A stretch of DNA of 64,000 bases from Paramecium sonneborni (GCA_905182985.1 CAJJDN010000003.1:72472-136471), one strand, 5' to 3'; shown: positions 1 to 11,636, numbered from the stretch's first letter. Translations and numbers: made by a program. The notes: generated by a model not told the origin, from the sequence alone.

Positions 1-237
1 ATTATCTAATATTCTTTTCTAATTCTACATTCTTCTTAAATATATTCAATTTATATTTTAAATATAAATCTCTAAAAATAGCCTTTGAACGATAATTCTT
101 TTCATAACGTATTGCTCCTGTTAATAAAATACTTTTTAGAGCGTTGCTTTTCAAGCTCAGTTAATATTATGTGCATTTTTAAAGTCATATATATGATCAA
201 TTCTATTTAGCATTTTATTAATTAAATCCCTCAAATG
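1..237. other. Unassigned AT-rich window edge
   Basis: No convincing gene. Short open stretches on the minus strand end quickly in TGA. The end of a neighbouring gene may lie outside the window. Confidence 0.4.
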
Positions 238-587
238 TCATTTAGTTTTAGGAATTATAATAATATTTCCTTATCTAAAACTTATCAATAATTATTCTTT
301 CCAATATTTTAATTTCGATTATTATTGGCATTATCTATTTTACTTTTTTTATGGCTATTTATCATTCTCACCACTAAATCTTTAGTTTCCTTTTATTCTT
401 TTAGATAATTAACTTTAAAATATATTTAATTTAAGATTTCAAAATTATTTTTGGTAATCGAAGATGTTTATGGACTATAATATCCTATATTTCTAAAATT
501 TGATTGGTTTAAATATTTTTGTTATTCTATTATGTTATGTGGAATTCTTAGTTCATTAAATATTTCCTATTCTTTCAATTCAGCCAT
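238..587 (-). CDS. Hypothetical protein, about 109 aa
   Basis: Minus-strand frame beginning MAELKEQEIFNEL, read with TAA/TAG as Gln. A 20-nt GT...AG intron at 355-374 keeps the frame open to the TGA at 238-240; unspliced, the frame stops instead at 285-287 and gives 100 aa. Composition is polar and Asn/Lys/Gln-rich with no domain I recognise. The codon choice and purine-rich sense strand suggest a real gene, but neither end is supported by homology. The next gene upstream on the same strand ends at 731. Confidence 0.4.
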
Positions 588-730
588 AATTATTATACAA
601 TATAATTAATATAAATTCAAGATTTTATGAAAAATAACTATTTGATGATTGAATCAAAATACAAGCTAATTCAAAAGAAACAATAAAAAATACATATAAT
701 CAAAATTGGTAAAGCTAATATAGTTATTAA

Positions 731-1360
731 TCAAAGTAATCCATTAACATAGTTATTAATTAAATCTTCATCTTCTTCTTAGTTTAAATCATCATTTTTC
801 CAATAATTATACTCTTAATCTATTTTCGATTATTCATTTTCTGTTTAAGTTATTTTAGATTATTTTACTTTTTCAGTTTAAGGTTCTTAAAAAAAAAACC
901 TAGGCTTTCTGATTTCTTTCTCTTATTTTTAATTAGTTTTTGAATTTGTCGAAAATCCAAACGACTGTTTATACATATCATGCTAAAATCCTCCTATTAT
1001 ATATTTTTTAGCTTTCAAATTGTTTTAAACAAAATATGGTTCTAGTAATAAATTATTGATCTCTTTCTTCTCAATATGCTCATTATGCAGATTTTTAGCT
1101 GAAAGAGATTTTTGTTATTTATTTTATCCTTCTAATTCTTTTAGTCTACATTTTAATATTCTTTCAGAATTTTATTTTTGTTTATCTGGCAAAGCTTTAA
1201 TTCCTCTTACTTCAGTAAAATATTCATTGTAATAAATATTGTTTGGAGATTATGATTGAAATTAATTTATTTTTGGTAAGTGAAATCGATTGTTTGATTT
1301 GTATATTCTAGAAATAACTAAGGCTGGTTTATTTTAGAAGCTTATGTTACAATCTTTCAT
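731..1360 (-). CDS. Hypothetical protein, 209 aa
   Basis: Intronless frame of exactly 210 codons starting MKDCNISFQNKPALV and ending NNYVNGLL before TGA. It is charged and Gln-rich, with a Lys/Glu-rich middle that could form short coiled coil and an acidic tail (QEEDEDLINN). No signal peptide or membrane segment is visible. I do not recognise the family. Neighbours on both sides are on the same strand but separated by ordinary short spacers, so no functional link is implied. Confidence 0.6.
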
Positions 1361-1565
1361 TTAATTAAAATTAAATAATCATATGCGCTTAAGATCAACA
1401 ATATAATCTTCAAATAGATTAAATCAAAGACGTTGGGTGAATATATTTTAGAAAAGTATGAATAAAAAACAAAGAGTAATATTTATTATAATATTATTAC
1501 ATTTTGAAAATAAATAGTAAAATTTAGTGCATTACTTATTTAAATTTTCTATAATTATAACATTT

Positions 1566-3502
1566 TCATGATGATTCTTATTATTATTCTTATTATTTCT
1601 TTTTTTCTTCATTTTAGATTTATTCCTTATGTTAATCAATATTTTTTCTTAATCTTTCTTTCTTTTTTTCATAATCTAATTTTTCTTATAATTATCTTTA
1701 CTATTCTTCCTTCTTTTTTCTTTCTTCTATTTCCTTTATAATTTCTTTAATTAATAATAAATACATACATTATTCACGTTCATTATGTAAATTTTTGATT
1801 TAAGCCAATTATCTTTTTGTACTAGCCATATTACTATTTTCAAATTATTTCATATCTCTAACAATGGTTGTTATTTTTGACATATCTAATTCTTTATTTT
1901 CAGCTTTTCTAGCTTCTTTCATCATTTTTATATCTTATTTTATTTATTCTTCTTTTCTTTATCTTTTTTAAATATTTTCTGTTCTCTCAATTTCTCTTAT
2001 AAGATCTTCTTAAAATCCTATTCTTCTTTCATATTCAGCTTTCATTTATCCAAAATTATTGGCTGAAACATGTTTTGGAAAAGTAACAGCTGAAGATGAT
2101 TTGATTTTCAAACTATCTGTTTATAATTATTTAAATTTTTCTAATTTTTTATCAAGTTATTATTATTTAATTTCAAGAGATTATTTATACATTGCTTATT
2201 AAACTTCTTTACGAGTCTAAGAATAAATAAATATATACTTTATTCTTAATAACTTAGATGATTCTCTTATGATCATCTGTTTGATGTTATTATTTCATAT
2301 AATTATGATATTCATCTAACATTTCTTATCTAATTTAAACTTTTTCTTATTTAAGTAATCCTTTTAGTTCTCTTTATAATTCTTAAAATGTTTTCATGTT
2401 TTTTTCATTGTCCACTTTTGAAGATAATTCTTACAATTTCTCTAGTCTCTCTATCATATTTAATTCTCTTTTAGCTTATAAATCTTCTAACTCTTTGATT
2501 CTCAAATCATTCATGCTTTTAACTTTCTCAATCTTTTCTCTTGGATTTAAATACTATCTTTGTTATTATGTATCCTTTAACTCACTTTTTAAATTTTCAA
2601 CAATTTATTTAGCTTAATTATAATTGGAAGACTCAGCATCAGATCTATTGTGTAACCATTTCTAAATTTCTTATTCTTATTGAGTTTACATATGCTTTTA
2701 TTTAATCTTTTATTATCTATGTTTTTCTAATCTCTCTTCAAGCTCTTATTATTTATGTTAATATTCTATTTATCTTGACAATATTTCTTCTTCCTTCTTA
2801 GCTTTATGCAGTTCTGCTCTCTCTTTCTTTTTGATTTTATCATACATCTTAAACTCTAATTCCAAAGGTGACAAAGATTTTGTTAATATTGATTTACTCA
2901 TTGATACTATCGATTTATCAAGTATTATAGACTTCTCTGCTATAGAAGATTACATAATAGATTAATCTGCTACTGACTACTATTATTTCTATTCAGGAAT
3001 AGGAATGTACTATATTTCTTTTTTTATTTCATCTATCTTCTATTTTCTTGAATGTTCTAAATGATTAGATAATGCATCTATCAATTCTTAATTTATTTTA
3101 TTTCCCAAAGGATCTACATTTACTAAATTATATATACCTTTTGTTTTTATGATTTAAATTACATCTTTTCTATATTTTTTTTGTAAATCTTAATATGTAT
3201 ACCCAAGTACTTACATTGCTCTCACAAATCTTGGTGTTAGATCAGCTTCATCAATATCATATGGACCTATTTTTAAATAAAATAAAAATATAACCTTTTT
3301 CTTTTTTCTATTCCATCATCTCTTATTCATTTTATTATGATTACTCTCCTTATTATTAAACTTATTATTCCTCTTTTTATTCATTTTTATTCTCTTAGCT
3401 TTGTTGATTTTATTAAGTTTATTCTCCATTGTTATTTTATTATTAATTTTCTTGTTTCTACTCTCCTTGATTATTCTCTTATTGATTTTATGTTTCTGAC
3501 AT
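1566..3502 (-). CDS. Q-rich coiled-coil protein, 628 aa
   Basis: Two introns (3267-3294, 28 nt; 2217-2238, 22 nt) give an exact 629-codon frame. Residues about 1-60 are a low-complexity Gln/Asn/Glu tract starting MSETQNQQENNQ. A conserved-looking segment follows (GPYDIDEADLTPRFVRAMQV, continuing into LGYTYQDLQKKY), and then about 450 residues of Lys/Glu-rich coiled coil ending QQEQQQESS. This is the architecture of many ciliary or cytoskeletal ciliate proteins, but I do not recognise the family. An internal Met gives an alternative start at 3319 that would drop the Q-rich tract. The 5' third lies in the first copy of the duplicated 1,160-bp block, and a truncated copy is at 4132-4663. Confidence 0.75.
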
Positions 3503-4130
3503 TTTGTAATAAAAATTAAATAATAGATTTAACTATTTAGTGTTTTATATAATTAATCTTTATAGTTCATAATAATTGTGATAACAAATATAAGCTAATT
3601 ATATTTTTTTAATTTATATTAAATAATCCGAATATTGAATTATAATTCTTTTTTGATCTTCATTCTCTCTATAATTATATAAAATGATATATTTATATAT
3701 ATATAATGAATACATGAATCTTTTTTTAGAATTATTATTTGAATAAAAACAAATCAATTTATTCTGTTCTTTAAGTATCCTGAGGCACCTTCTAATTTAG
3801 TAGCCAAAATTTCTTCAACTTATCTAATGATTCCTACTTCCTTGGTTCTTTATTCACTATCTCTAGCATATTAAGTTCTAAGGGCTTCACAATCATTTTC
3901 TTTTTAAGTTTTTCCAGCAGTGGCAGTTGCTAATTCTCTACCAGCATCTTCTTTTCTCTTCTTTTATGCTCCCAAAGCATTTTAAGTTTAAGTTAATTTA
4001 GCTTCATTATCTTTCAAAGCATTTTAGCTATAAGAATAATAAAATTAATAATTTACAAGTTCTTTCTTTAATCAGCAAATTGAGCCAATAAGTTTTAATA
4101 ATCAATTTAAGCTTAGATTTCAGCTTCTTA
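2971..4130. repeat. Exact 1,160-bp duplication, copy 1
   Basis: Positions 2971-4130 recur at 4132-5291 with a constant offset of 1,161 and no difference I could find. The two copies are separated only by the single N at 4131. The copy holds the 5' part of the Q-rich coiled-coil gene and the 3' part of the trichocyst gene. It is best read as the overlapping ends of two contigs joined without merging. Confidence 0.93.
3754..4130 (-). pseudogene. Truncated 3' copy of the trichocyst matrix gene (assembly artefact)
   Basis: This is the last 377 nt of the trichocyst matrix gene, stop TGA at 3754-3756, cut off by the N at 4131. It is identical to 4915-5291, where the gene continues intact, so it probably does not exist as a second locus. 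Confidence 0.85.
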
Positions 4131-4131
4131 N
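4131..4131. other. Single-N assembly join
   Basis: One ambiguous base lies exactly between two identical 1,160-bp blocks. This is a scaffold join. Confidence 0.95.
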
Positions 4132-4663
4132 TACTGACTACTATTATTTCTATTCAGGAATAGGAATGTACTATATTTCTTTTTTTATTTCATCTATCTT
4201 CTATTTTCTTGAATGTTCTAAATGATTAGATAATGCATCTATCAATTCTTAATTTATTTTATTTCCCAAAGGATCTACATTTACTAAATTATATATACCT
4301 TTTGTTTTTATGATTTAAATTACATCTTTTCTATATTTTTTTTGTAAATCTTAATATGTATACCCAAGTACTTACATTGCTCTCACAAATCTTGGTGTTA
4401 GATCAGCTTCATCAATATCATATGGACCTATTTTTAAATAAAATAAAAATATAACCTTTTTCTTTTTTCTATTCCATCATCTCTTATTCATTTTATTATG
4501 ATTACTCTCCTTATTATTAAACTTATTATTCCTCTTTTTATTCATTTTTATTCTCTTAGCTTTGTTGATTTTATTAAGTTTATTCTCCATTGTTATTTTA
4601 TTATTAATTTTCTTGTTTCTACTCTCCTTGATTATTCTCTTATTGATTTTATGTTTCTGACAT
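4132..4663 (-). pseudogene. Truncated 5' copy of the Q-rich coiled-coil gene (assembly artefact)
   Basis: It is identical to the first 532 nt of the gene at 1566-3502 (start codon equivalent at 4661-4663) and ends at the N. A real gene would need sequence beyond 4131. It is present only because the block is duplicated. Confidence 0.85.
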
Positions 4664-5291
4664 TTTGTAATAAAAATTAAATAATAGATTTAACTATTTA
4701 GTGTTTTATATAATTAATCTTTATAGTTCATAATAATTGTGATAACAAATATAAGCTAATTATATTTTTTTAATTTATATTAAATAATCCGAATATTGAA
4801 TTATAATTCTTTTTTGATCTTCATTCTCTCTATAATTATATAAAATGATATATTTATATATATATAATGAATACATGAATCTTTTTTTAGAATTATTATT
4901 TGAATAAAAACAAATCAATTTATTCTGTTCTTTAAGTATCCTGAGGCACCTTCTAATTTAGTAGCCAAAATTTCTTCAACTTATCTAATGATTCCTACTT
5001 CCTTGGTTCTTTATTCACTATCTCTAGCATATTAAGTTCTAAGGGCTTCACAATCATTTTCTTTTTAAGTTTTTCCAGCAGTGGCAGTTGCTAATTCTCT
5101 ACCAGCATCTTCTTTTCTCTTCTTTTATGCTCCCAAAGCATTTTAAGTTTAAGTTAATTTAGCTTCATTATCTTTCAAAGCATTTTAGCTATAAGAATAA
5201 TAAAATTAATAATTTACAAGTTCTTTCTTTAATCAGCAAATTGAGCCAATAAGTTTTAATAATCAATTTAAGCTTAGATTTCAGCTTCTTA
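4132..5291. repeat. Exact 1,160-bp duplication, copy 2
   Basis: Second copy of 2971-4130. Its right edge runs without a break into the rest of the trichocyst matrix gene, just as the left edge of copy 1 runs into the coiled-coil gene. Collapsing the two restores a single junction. Confidence 0.93.
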
Positions 5292-6036
5292 GTCATCAAC
5301 TGCGGATTATTCAATTGATTATCTAAGTTCAGCAATCTTATCTTATGTTTATTATAATCTTTCCTTTGAGAAAGCTGAGGCAATTGAAACCAAAGCAGCA
5401 ATTGGATTACTCTTACCCATATTGTGTAATTCTAAAAAGACAGCCTTTGGATCTTATTCTGGTTGAATTGCTGATAATTTAGCTGCTACAACATTCAATG
5501 CTTCAACAACATCAGCTGTAGACTTAATTCTTTAAGCAAAAGCTTCAGCATCCTTGGCTCTTTATGTTCTCAATGTCTCTTCTTATTCATTAAGAATTCC
5601 TAATTAAACTTAAATATTTTCAATTTCAGATTCTAATTATTAAACTTAAGCAGTCAAGGCAGTGATTTCTGTTGTTGATTCACTGATTTCATTTGAAGCA
5701 TAATCAATTCTTCTATTATAACCAGCTATTTCAGCAGCACAATCAGCTTCATCAGCAGCATGTTTTAATTCAGCTTATTATTATTGTAACAATAAGTTTT
5801 CTCTTAATTCTTAAAGCATTCTTGCAATATCAGCCAATGGGGCTTAGTTTTTCATTTAAAGAGCTATTGTATCAAGTAATTTTCTTCCCAATGCATGTTC
5901 TTCAATCTATTTTATTCAATAATTATAATACCTCTTCCAATTCAGCAAACACTCCTGCATTTGGATCAGATGGCTTTTTAACGAAGACTGCATTTAGTGT
6001 TACTAATCCCAATAAGAAGCAAATTGTGAATTTCAT
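4915..6036 (-). CDS. Trichocyst matrix protein (TMP) family, 355 aa
   Basis: Introns at 5907-5931 (25 nt) and 5189-5217 (29 nt) give an exact 356-codon frame. The start MKFTICFLLGLVTLNAVF is a signal peptide, followed by a pro-region with GRKLLDTIALQM, then long Ala/Gln/Glu coiled coil, an LAAKLSAIQ-type linker and a second coiled-coil block. Single Cys residues sit in ADCAAEIAGYN and ENDCEALRTQ, and the tail is GASGYLKNRIN. This is the build of Paramecium TMPs: secreted precursors cleaved in the secretory pathway and packed as the crystalline trichocyst core. Codons are richer in G/C than in neighbours, as expected for a highly expressed gene. The gene at 31813 shares the LGRKLLDT / FGRTLFDT region. 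Confidence 0.85.
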
Positions 6037-6610
6037 TAATATTAATATTTATAAAAACGGATTTTAAATTACCTTAAAAATTATTATTAAACTATTTATA
6101 TCATATTCATATACTCAAACATCTCATTTTCTTTTTATTTTTAATTTAAATACTACTATTCAATTATTTAATTTTATCAGTATTCATTTTAAAACTAATT
6201 TCATAAAACTATTAAAGCATCATATTATTATACATAATAATATTTATTAAAATGTCTATCATTCATTTACAGTATTAATTTTACTAAACTTAATCTAAAA
6301 TTTTATATTTTATAATTACGATCATATAAGGAATATTTTTAAAACCAATAAATAAATTACTGATAAATATTTTAAAAAAAAAATCTTATTTAAAGGATTC
6401 TTTTTTTAAAGAGCATTTTTCATAATATTAATGCTGGCAATTAAAGAATTTATAAAACATTAAAATATAATTAAACAATTTAAATTTTTTTCTTTTATAT
6501 AGACAGATATAGTTTTTCTAAAGAATATTTTATGAGAATTAATATATTACAATTTTTTTATTCATTAATTACATCAACATATGAAAGAATAACAAATAAC
6601 AACATAATAT
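6037..6610. other. Gene-free AT-rich spacer
   Basis: Very AT-rich with many homopolymers. I see no coding frame, RNA gene or repeat. It must hold the promoter of the trichocyst gene and the 3' end of the next gene. Confidence 0.6.
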
Positions 6611-7477
6611 TCATTTAGAAAAGTATTCTAAATATTGATCTTTGTTCATTTTAGTAAATCCACCTCCTAATCTTTATTATAAACCAATTTTTTGATCTGG
6701 TATATTTTAATAACTAATATCTTATTCCAAAGACCATCTACTGTAATTAAGATCTGAAAGGATTGATTCTACAGATTCTTTTTTTTCAACTGATAATACA
6801 GGTAAAATATTTTTTCCACTTTTCCTGTGACTTATTACTTAAACTTTTTATACTGCCTATCTATATTTTGAAGAATATTAAGATTCATTTAATTATTTAT
6901 GAAATGCTTTTATTTGCACTCTTTTATATATTTTACTATATTCTTTTATCATTTCTATTCTATTTTGCTTAGCAATTTTACCTTCTATATGATGAAATTT
7001 TTCTGTAAAATCAAATTTATTAGGGGAATAACTTTCTTATCTATCAGTATAAGCTTTATTTGCTTTAATTTTTTAATCCAAAGTTAATATTCCATAGTTT
7101 GCATTCATTTCTTCAGGCGTAGTATTTTACTGTATTTTTTTACATCTTATAACAGATCCACCTTTAGTTGGAAATTATAAAGGTTTAAAAATCATTTATT
7201 ATTCTTTATTTCTTCTTTTTTCTCTATGCTTATACATTTCTTCATATGATTAGAATATCATGAAATCTTTGTTTTAATTAGCTATTTTCATTAGCTCTTC
7301 TTTAGCCTCTTTTAAATAATTTTACATTTTTAGTCTGTCTTCTAAACTTTGTTTATGTTCATCCTAAAAATTATTTTATTCATCTTATTCTGTAAAAATT
7401 CCTTTTTTTTTATAACCTTGTATTCTTTTTATAATTTTCTTTCCTGGAGATTATTAAATAACTGTTTCTGACAACAT
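6611..7477 (-). CDS. Hypothetical protein, 288 aa
   Basis: Intronless frame of exactly 289 codons. It starts MLSETVIQQSPGKKIIKRIQ and ends KMNKDQYLEYFSK. It is basic, Lys/Gln-rich and largely helical, with a possible short coiled coil around residues 45-110 (LEDRLKMQNYLKEAKEELMK). No signal peptide, membrane helix or catalytic motif is visible, and I do not recognise the family. Confidence 0.65.
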
Positions 7478-7622
7478 TTAATAATTATTCTTGCTAAATT
7501 TAATTTGTATGTGAGTTGCGAAAGTATCGCATTAAGAACTTAATATAGTGTACAGCAAAAATCATAGATTTGGAATTAATGGTCAAAAAAAATATTATGA
7601 ATCATTAAGTTTAATAATAAAT

Positions 7623-8223
7623 TCAAGACTTCACAGATTACGAACTATTTTTAAATCCTATTTAATCTTAACTTGCTGAATTCGAAATAATTTTTTTAGG
7701 AACTTCCTCCAATTATACTGGAGTTAGAGGAGTAGATGTAGTCATGTACTTCATTATTTAAATTGAATCATTATTTTTTGGGGATGAAATTGTAGTTGAC
7801 TATTCAAAAGAATTAGATTGTATAACTGATAGATTCAATTGAGCAATTATTTTCTAAAAATAAATCAATATATATTTCTACTTAATATATTCTTTAGCAT
7901 AAATCGATTGATTATTATGAAAATTCATCATCACAAATTTCTGAGTTTTATAACGAATAAGTGTCTAAAAAATGTTGTGGCTCTTTAATTTCTTGAATAT
8001 ATTGCTCAATATAATCATTTAATTTCTATTATAAGTCTTCTAAAGAGCTTGATCTTTTTCGACCAGTTGGAGAATTCACTTATAATTATTCCTATTGCTA
8101 CAATTTTTCTTATGATTTTTCCAGTAGCAATTTTACATTAAACTCTTGAATCTTAAACGATTATGTACAAGAACTTTACAAATCATTTATCTAAATGTAT
8201 TTCGAAATAATTGACCTATTCAT
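7623..8223 (-). CDS. Hypothetical Ser/Gln-rich protein, 190 aa
   Basis: One 28-nt intron (7854-7881) resolves an apparent frame break and gives 191 codons. The protein begins MNRSIISKYIQIND, has a short Gln-rich coiled region (EKSQEKLQQQEQLQ) and a likely phosphorylated segment (SPTGRKRSSSLEDLQQKLND). It ends in a Ser/Thr-rich tail (TTSTPLTPVQLEEVPKK). No domain is recognised. An in-frame TGA just upstream fixes the start unless there is a further 5' exon. Confidence 0.6.
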
Positions 8224-8795
8224 CCTTCTCAATTTATTTGCCTTTCAAAACTTATGATGAAGTTATTTCTAGTTTATTATAAACTTCGTTCTGAAAGTTC
8301 AAGCATTTCTTTGAATTTTTCATAAAAGATTAATAAATTATTATTAAGCTTTAGATCATTATGATCAAGAATATTATTAGAATTTAAGTAAATATCAAAG
8401 AAAAAGTAAAATTTCAAAGAGCTAACATGATTTTGAAAACAATTGAAAATTGTTGTCTTAGAATTAACTCAACTATGAATACAAATAAAAGTTCACAATA
8501 TTTATAAATTATTTTTGGCCATTAGAAGATAAATTTTTACTTCATGTTTAATAAGTATTATGAGGCGAAATATTCAATAATTTTACGTTTAACTTTTAAG
8601 TTTTGTAAGATTTAAGTAATTATATATTTTAGCTTAGATACAGGTTGATACTAAAAATATTGAAATTAAAACAAATTAATTTCTATGAAGGGGAATGATC
8701 CAAATATTAATATTATATTATTTAAGAAGAGATTCATTCAAGTAATATTAAATATGAGATAAATATTATATAATTATTTTACAATTAAAAATTAA
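8224..8795. other. Spacer with an unassigned minus-strand open stretch
   Basis: About 570 bp between divergent genes. A protein-like open stretch on the minus strand at about 8245-8460 (with LLIFYEKFKEMLELSE) lacks a Met at its start and cannot be spliced in frame to the gene at 7623-8223 with a normal intron. It could be a missed 5' exon or a chance frame. Confidence 0.35.
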
Positions 8796-9070
8796 ATGCA
8801 ACAGGAAATCTAGGAAGAAGAAAAAAAATATGAAGTAAAAATATAATTTGAATAATATCATTCAGAATTGATTGAATAAGTATTATCAGTTGATAATGAA
8901 GATTGTATATTACAAATGAATAGCATTGGTAAATTAAAGAAATAAATTTAGGAAATTAATTGGTGTTAACTTTTAAGAGTAATGACGCAAAAAAAGTGAG
9001 ATCTTCTGTTAAACATACAATCGATTAACTATTGCTTGTTCTTGAGACTATAAATTATGCAAAAAAATGA
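8796..9070 (+). CDS. PCC1: Pcc1/LAGE3-like KEOPS subunit, 83 aa
   Basis: A 23-nt intron (8929-8951) joins two exons into an 84-codon frame. The second exon (LVLTFKSNDAKKVRSSVKHT followed by IDQLLLVLETIN) matches the Pcc1 pattern: a beta strand, then lysine/arginine plus RSSV, then a helix ending in a hydrophobic LVLETI. Length also fits Pcc1 (about 75-90 aa). Pcc1 is the dimerisation subunit of the KEOPS/EKC complex, which makes the t6A modification on tRNAs reading ANN codons. Without splicing the frame would end in an unrelated tail, so the intron call matters. Confidence 0.72.
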
Positions 9071-9106
9071 GTATGCTTAACTTAATAATCAAAATTTTAT
9101 TATATA

Positions 9107-10086
9107 TCAATAGTGAAAATCAAAATATGCTAATATAGGTAGGTGATCACTTGGAAAATCTCTATTAGGTAGAGCTACTTCTTATTAGAGTAAGCTTTCG
9201 TCAGGAATTCTTAAGATCTTTTCCAAATTAGCATTATGATAGAAAATGTAATCTATACAGCCTTTAAACTATACTAATACAAAAAATTTACATCTTTTGT
9301 ATAATTAGTAAATTTAGGGAATGGATGATAAGCACTCTACCAATTCAATTTTGGAGGACCATAATGTTCAAATATCTCCTTTTAGAGCTTAATTTAATTT
9401 GAGGACTTCTCAATTCTTTCAACAATTGGTTTATTTTTTTTTATGTATTGAATTGAATTAGAATGAGGAAGGCTATTAAAATCACCACAAAATATAAGCA
9501 TTTAATTATCTGTTTCTTTTTCAGCCTCCATCTTTTAAACAATTTGAACAATTTAAAAGAATTTTAAATCATCTTGGTTAGGATTCCAGAAAATATGTAT
9601 GTTTCCTATTACTAGCTGTTTTTTTGTTAATCTTTATTATATCTCAAAAAATAATTACATATGTTCTAATTTAACAATTTAAAACACATTCTGCCTTTGG
9701 TATTAAAGAGGTAATCCATAATTTATTGCCATCTTATCAAGGGAATACTCTGAATAATTTAACAGCTTAAATTTTTCAATTTTGAAAGCAATTAAGCATC
9801 CATCTGGTCTTGAAGGTCTTTACACGTAACAATAATCATAATTTAGTTTCTTAAAATGTTCTTAATAAAAGTCATAGTTATCCACCTCTTAAAGGCAAAA
9901 TATGTCAGGATTTAAATTTTTCAATTAATCTATAATTTTAGTACTTCTATTAGCAAACTACAAATATTGATTGTGTGCGTAGCCAAAATGTGACTGTTCG
10001 CAATAAATAGCTGCTAATATATTATAAGATAATATTGAAATTGTGTGTCTAAAATTAATGAATTCTGGCTAATATGAATTTTACAT
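9107..10086 (-). CDS. Endonuclease/exonuclease/phosphatase family protein (CCR4/nocturnin-like), 318 aa
   Basis: One 23-nt intron (9269-9291) gives 319 codons. EEP family motifs appear in order: SYNILAAIYC near the N-terminus, PDIFCLQEVDNYD with the metal-binding Glu, a GNIHIFWNPNQDD segment, CGDFNSLPHS with the catalytic Asp/Asn, and the C-terminal SDHLPILAYFDF with the catalytic Asp-His. This order is that of the CCR4/Angel/nocturnin branch, which includes mRNA deadenylases and nucleotide phosphatases. No LRR domain precedes it, so it is not a full CCR4. It converges on the Pcc1 gene with 36 bp between stop codons. Confidence 0.82.
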
Positions 10087-10439
10087 AGTTAAATTATTAC
10101 TATGTTTCGTTTTAATACTATTTATTACTTATCCCATTCTAAATTATTATTAATTAATTAATTGTAGAAATAATTAACAATGTTTTACATTTCAAAATCA
10201 TAATTTGTTGATATCTCATTCAATTTTTAAGATGAAAAATATTTATAACTTGGAGAATTCTATGCATTTTTAATACTTTTAGGTAAGATTGATAAATAAC
10301 AATGTGAATATTTTGTATTAACAAGTATTTAATTGAATCTAAAAATAATAAGGAATTCTTTAGATTTCAAATAATATGGTGTTCTATTGTTTGTGATAAT
10401 AAATTGTATTATAAATTAAATCTTTTTTTAAAATAAAAA
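10087..10439. other. Divergent intergenic spacer
   Basis: AT-rich, about 350 bp, between divergently transcribed genes. No gene is seen. It must contain the promoter of the ribosomal protein gene. Confidence 0.6.
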
Positions 10440-10484
10440 ATGGTTAAAAACTCAGCATAAGACCCACAAGATAATTCCTTATAA

Positions 10485-11119
10485 ATGAAAGTACATAAGA
10501 AGAAAATAATCTATAGATTAGACAATACTTAGTCTCAGGTAGAAGACTTCCATCAAAAGAAGATCCAAATCCCAAAGTTATAAGTATGAGAATTTTTGCA
10601 AGAAATACAGTTGCTGCAAAAAGTAGATTCTGGTATTTAGATTATGCAATATTCTAGGTGGAATTTAAGAAGATTAAATAAACTTAGACCCTCTCATGGT
10701 TAGATTTTAGCAGTTCAAGAATTATTTGAGAGAAGAGACACAAATGTCAAAACTTACGGAATAGTTCTTAAATATCAATCCAGAACAACAATCCACAATA
10801 TGTATAAAGAATTTAGAGATACAACATTGAATGGTGCAGTCTCATAATTATGTATTAAAATAGTCTGAATTTTTAGATTAGGAAATGGCTGGAAATCACA
10901 GAGCTTAACCATAAACTATTCATATTCTCAGAACTTCTGTATTAACAAAGAGTGCTGATATCAAAAGAGGAAAGACTAATTAATACAGAGTAAATAAAAT
11001 CAAAATATTTTTAGGGAGATTCAATTAAATTCCCAATTGTTAAGACAGTTCCTAGAGCTAGTCATAAAAAATTCAGAACAATATTCAAAGCTAAAAGACC
11101 AAATCTATATAGATCATGA
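10485..11119 (+). CDS. RPL18A: 60S ribosomal protein eL20 (L18a), 177 aa
   Basis: Four introns (10491-10516, 10633-10657, 10852-10876, 10990-11014; 26, 25, 25, 25 nt) give an exact frame. Diagnostic eL20 segments are in order: [77 protein letters not shown] and [15 protein letters not shown], with the end RPNLYRS. It is a structural protein of the large ribosomal subunit. From the ATG at 10485 the protein is 177 aa, matching the family (about 176). An in-frame ATG at 10440 would add 15 residues without family support. The first intron falls right after the second codon. Confidence 0.93.
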
Positions 11120-11355
11120 TCAAATAATTATTTAGTACAATAATAATAAATTAAATAAATTATGGTTAATAAAAATATTGATTTATTGCTCTGTATTTTC
11201 ATGTATTCAGCTATGATCTACTTTTTAAAAAGAAAAATGTAATAAAATTATTTAACTTTTGAAGAATTTTAAAATATTTACTATTTATTCAAACTAAATA
11301 AAAGTTATAATTCAAATGAATCTTTTAAAAATGAGCCCCATTCTTAATCCATTAA
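11120..11355. other. Short spacer
   Basis: AT-rich sequence downstream of eL20. No gene seen. Confidence 0.5.
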
Positions 11356-11523
11356 TCATAGCCAAAGTACGGGCTGGTTTACACTCTTCATTTTTTAATT
11401 CATTTAATATTCGTAAACTTCTTTAATGCCATAAATCATAATTACTAAAACAAGTAATGGAGGCTATGATTTTATAATATAATATACTCTATTTATTAAT
11501 CTTAAGTAAGGTTTTAAAACCAT
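11356..11523 (-). CDS. Possible tiny single-pass membrane protein, 47 aa
   Basis: With a 24-nt intron (11464-11487) the frame reads MVLKPYLRLINR, then a hydrophobic stretch (PPLLVLVIMIYGIKEVYEY), then a polar tail ending QPVLWL. The intron has a textbook GTAT...TAG form and is in phase. The size and layout resemble small mitochondrial inner-membrane subunits or assembly factors, but no family motif is present. The frame is short enough to be chance. Confidence 0.38.
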
Positions 11524-11636
11524 CAAAGATGTCAGAAAATTCAAAGATGTAATTCAAGCTACACATTTCGGAGACATGAAATCAATGCCATATTCTGCTC
11601 TTCTTTTTTTCATGATAAACAGCAAAAGACGAACAA

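Noticed and set aside
3337..3519. Hydrophobic plus-strand ORF (also at 4498-4680)
   Set aside because: It is the reverse complement of the Gln/Glu-rich N-terminus of the minus-strand coiled-coil gene; poly-Q/E codons read backwards give Leu/Ile/Phe. The second occurrence is the duplicated block.
7790..7890. Apparent frameshift in the gene at 7623-8223
   Set aside because: A 28-nt GT...AG intron at 7854-7881 restores the frame.
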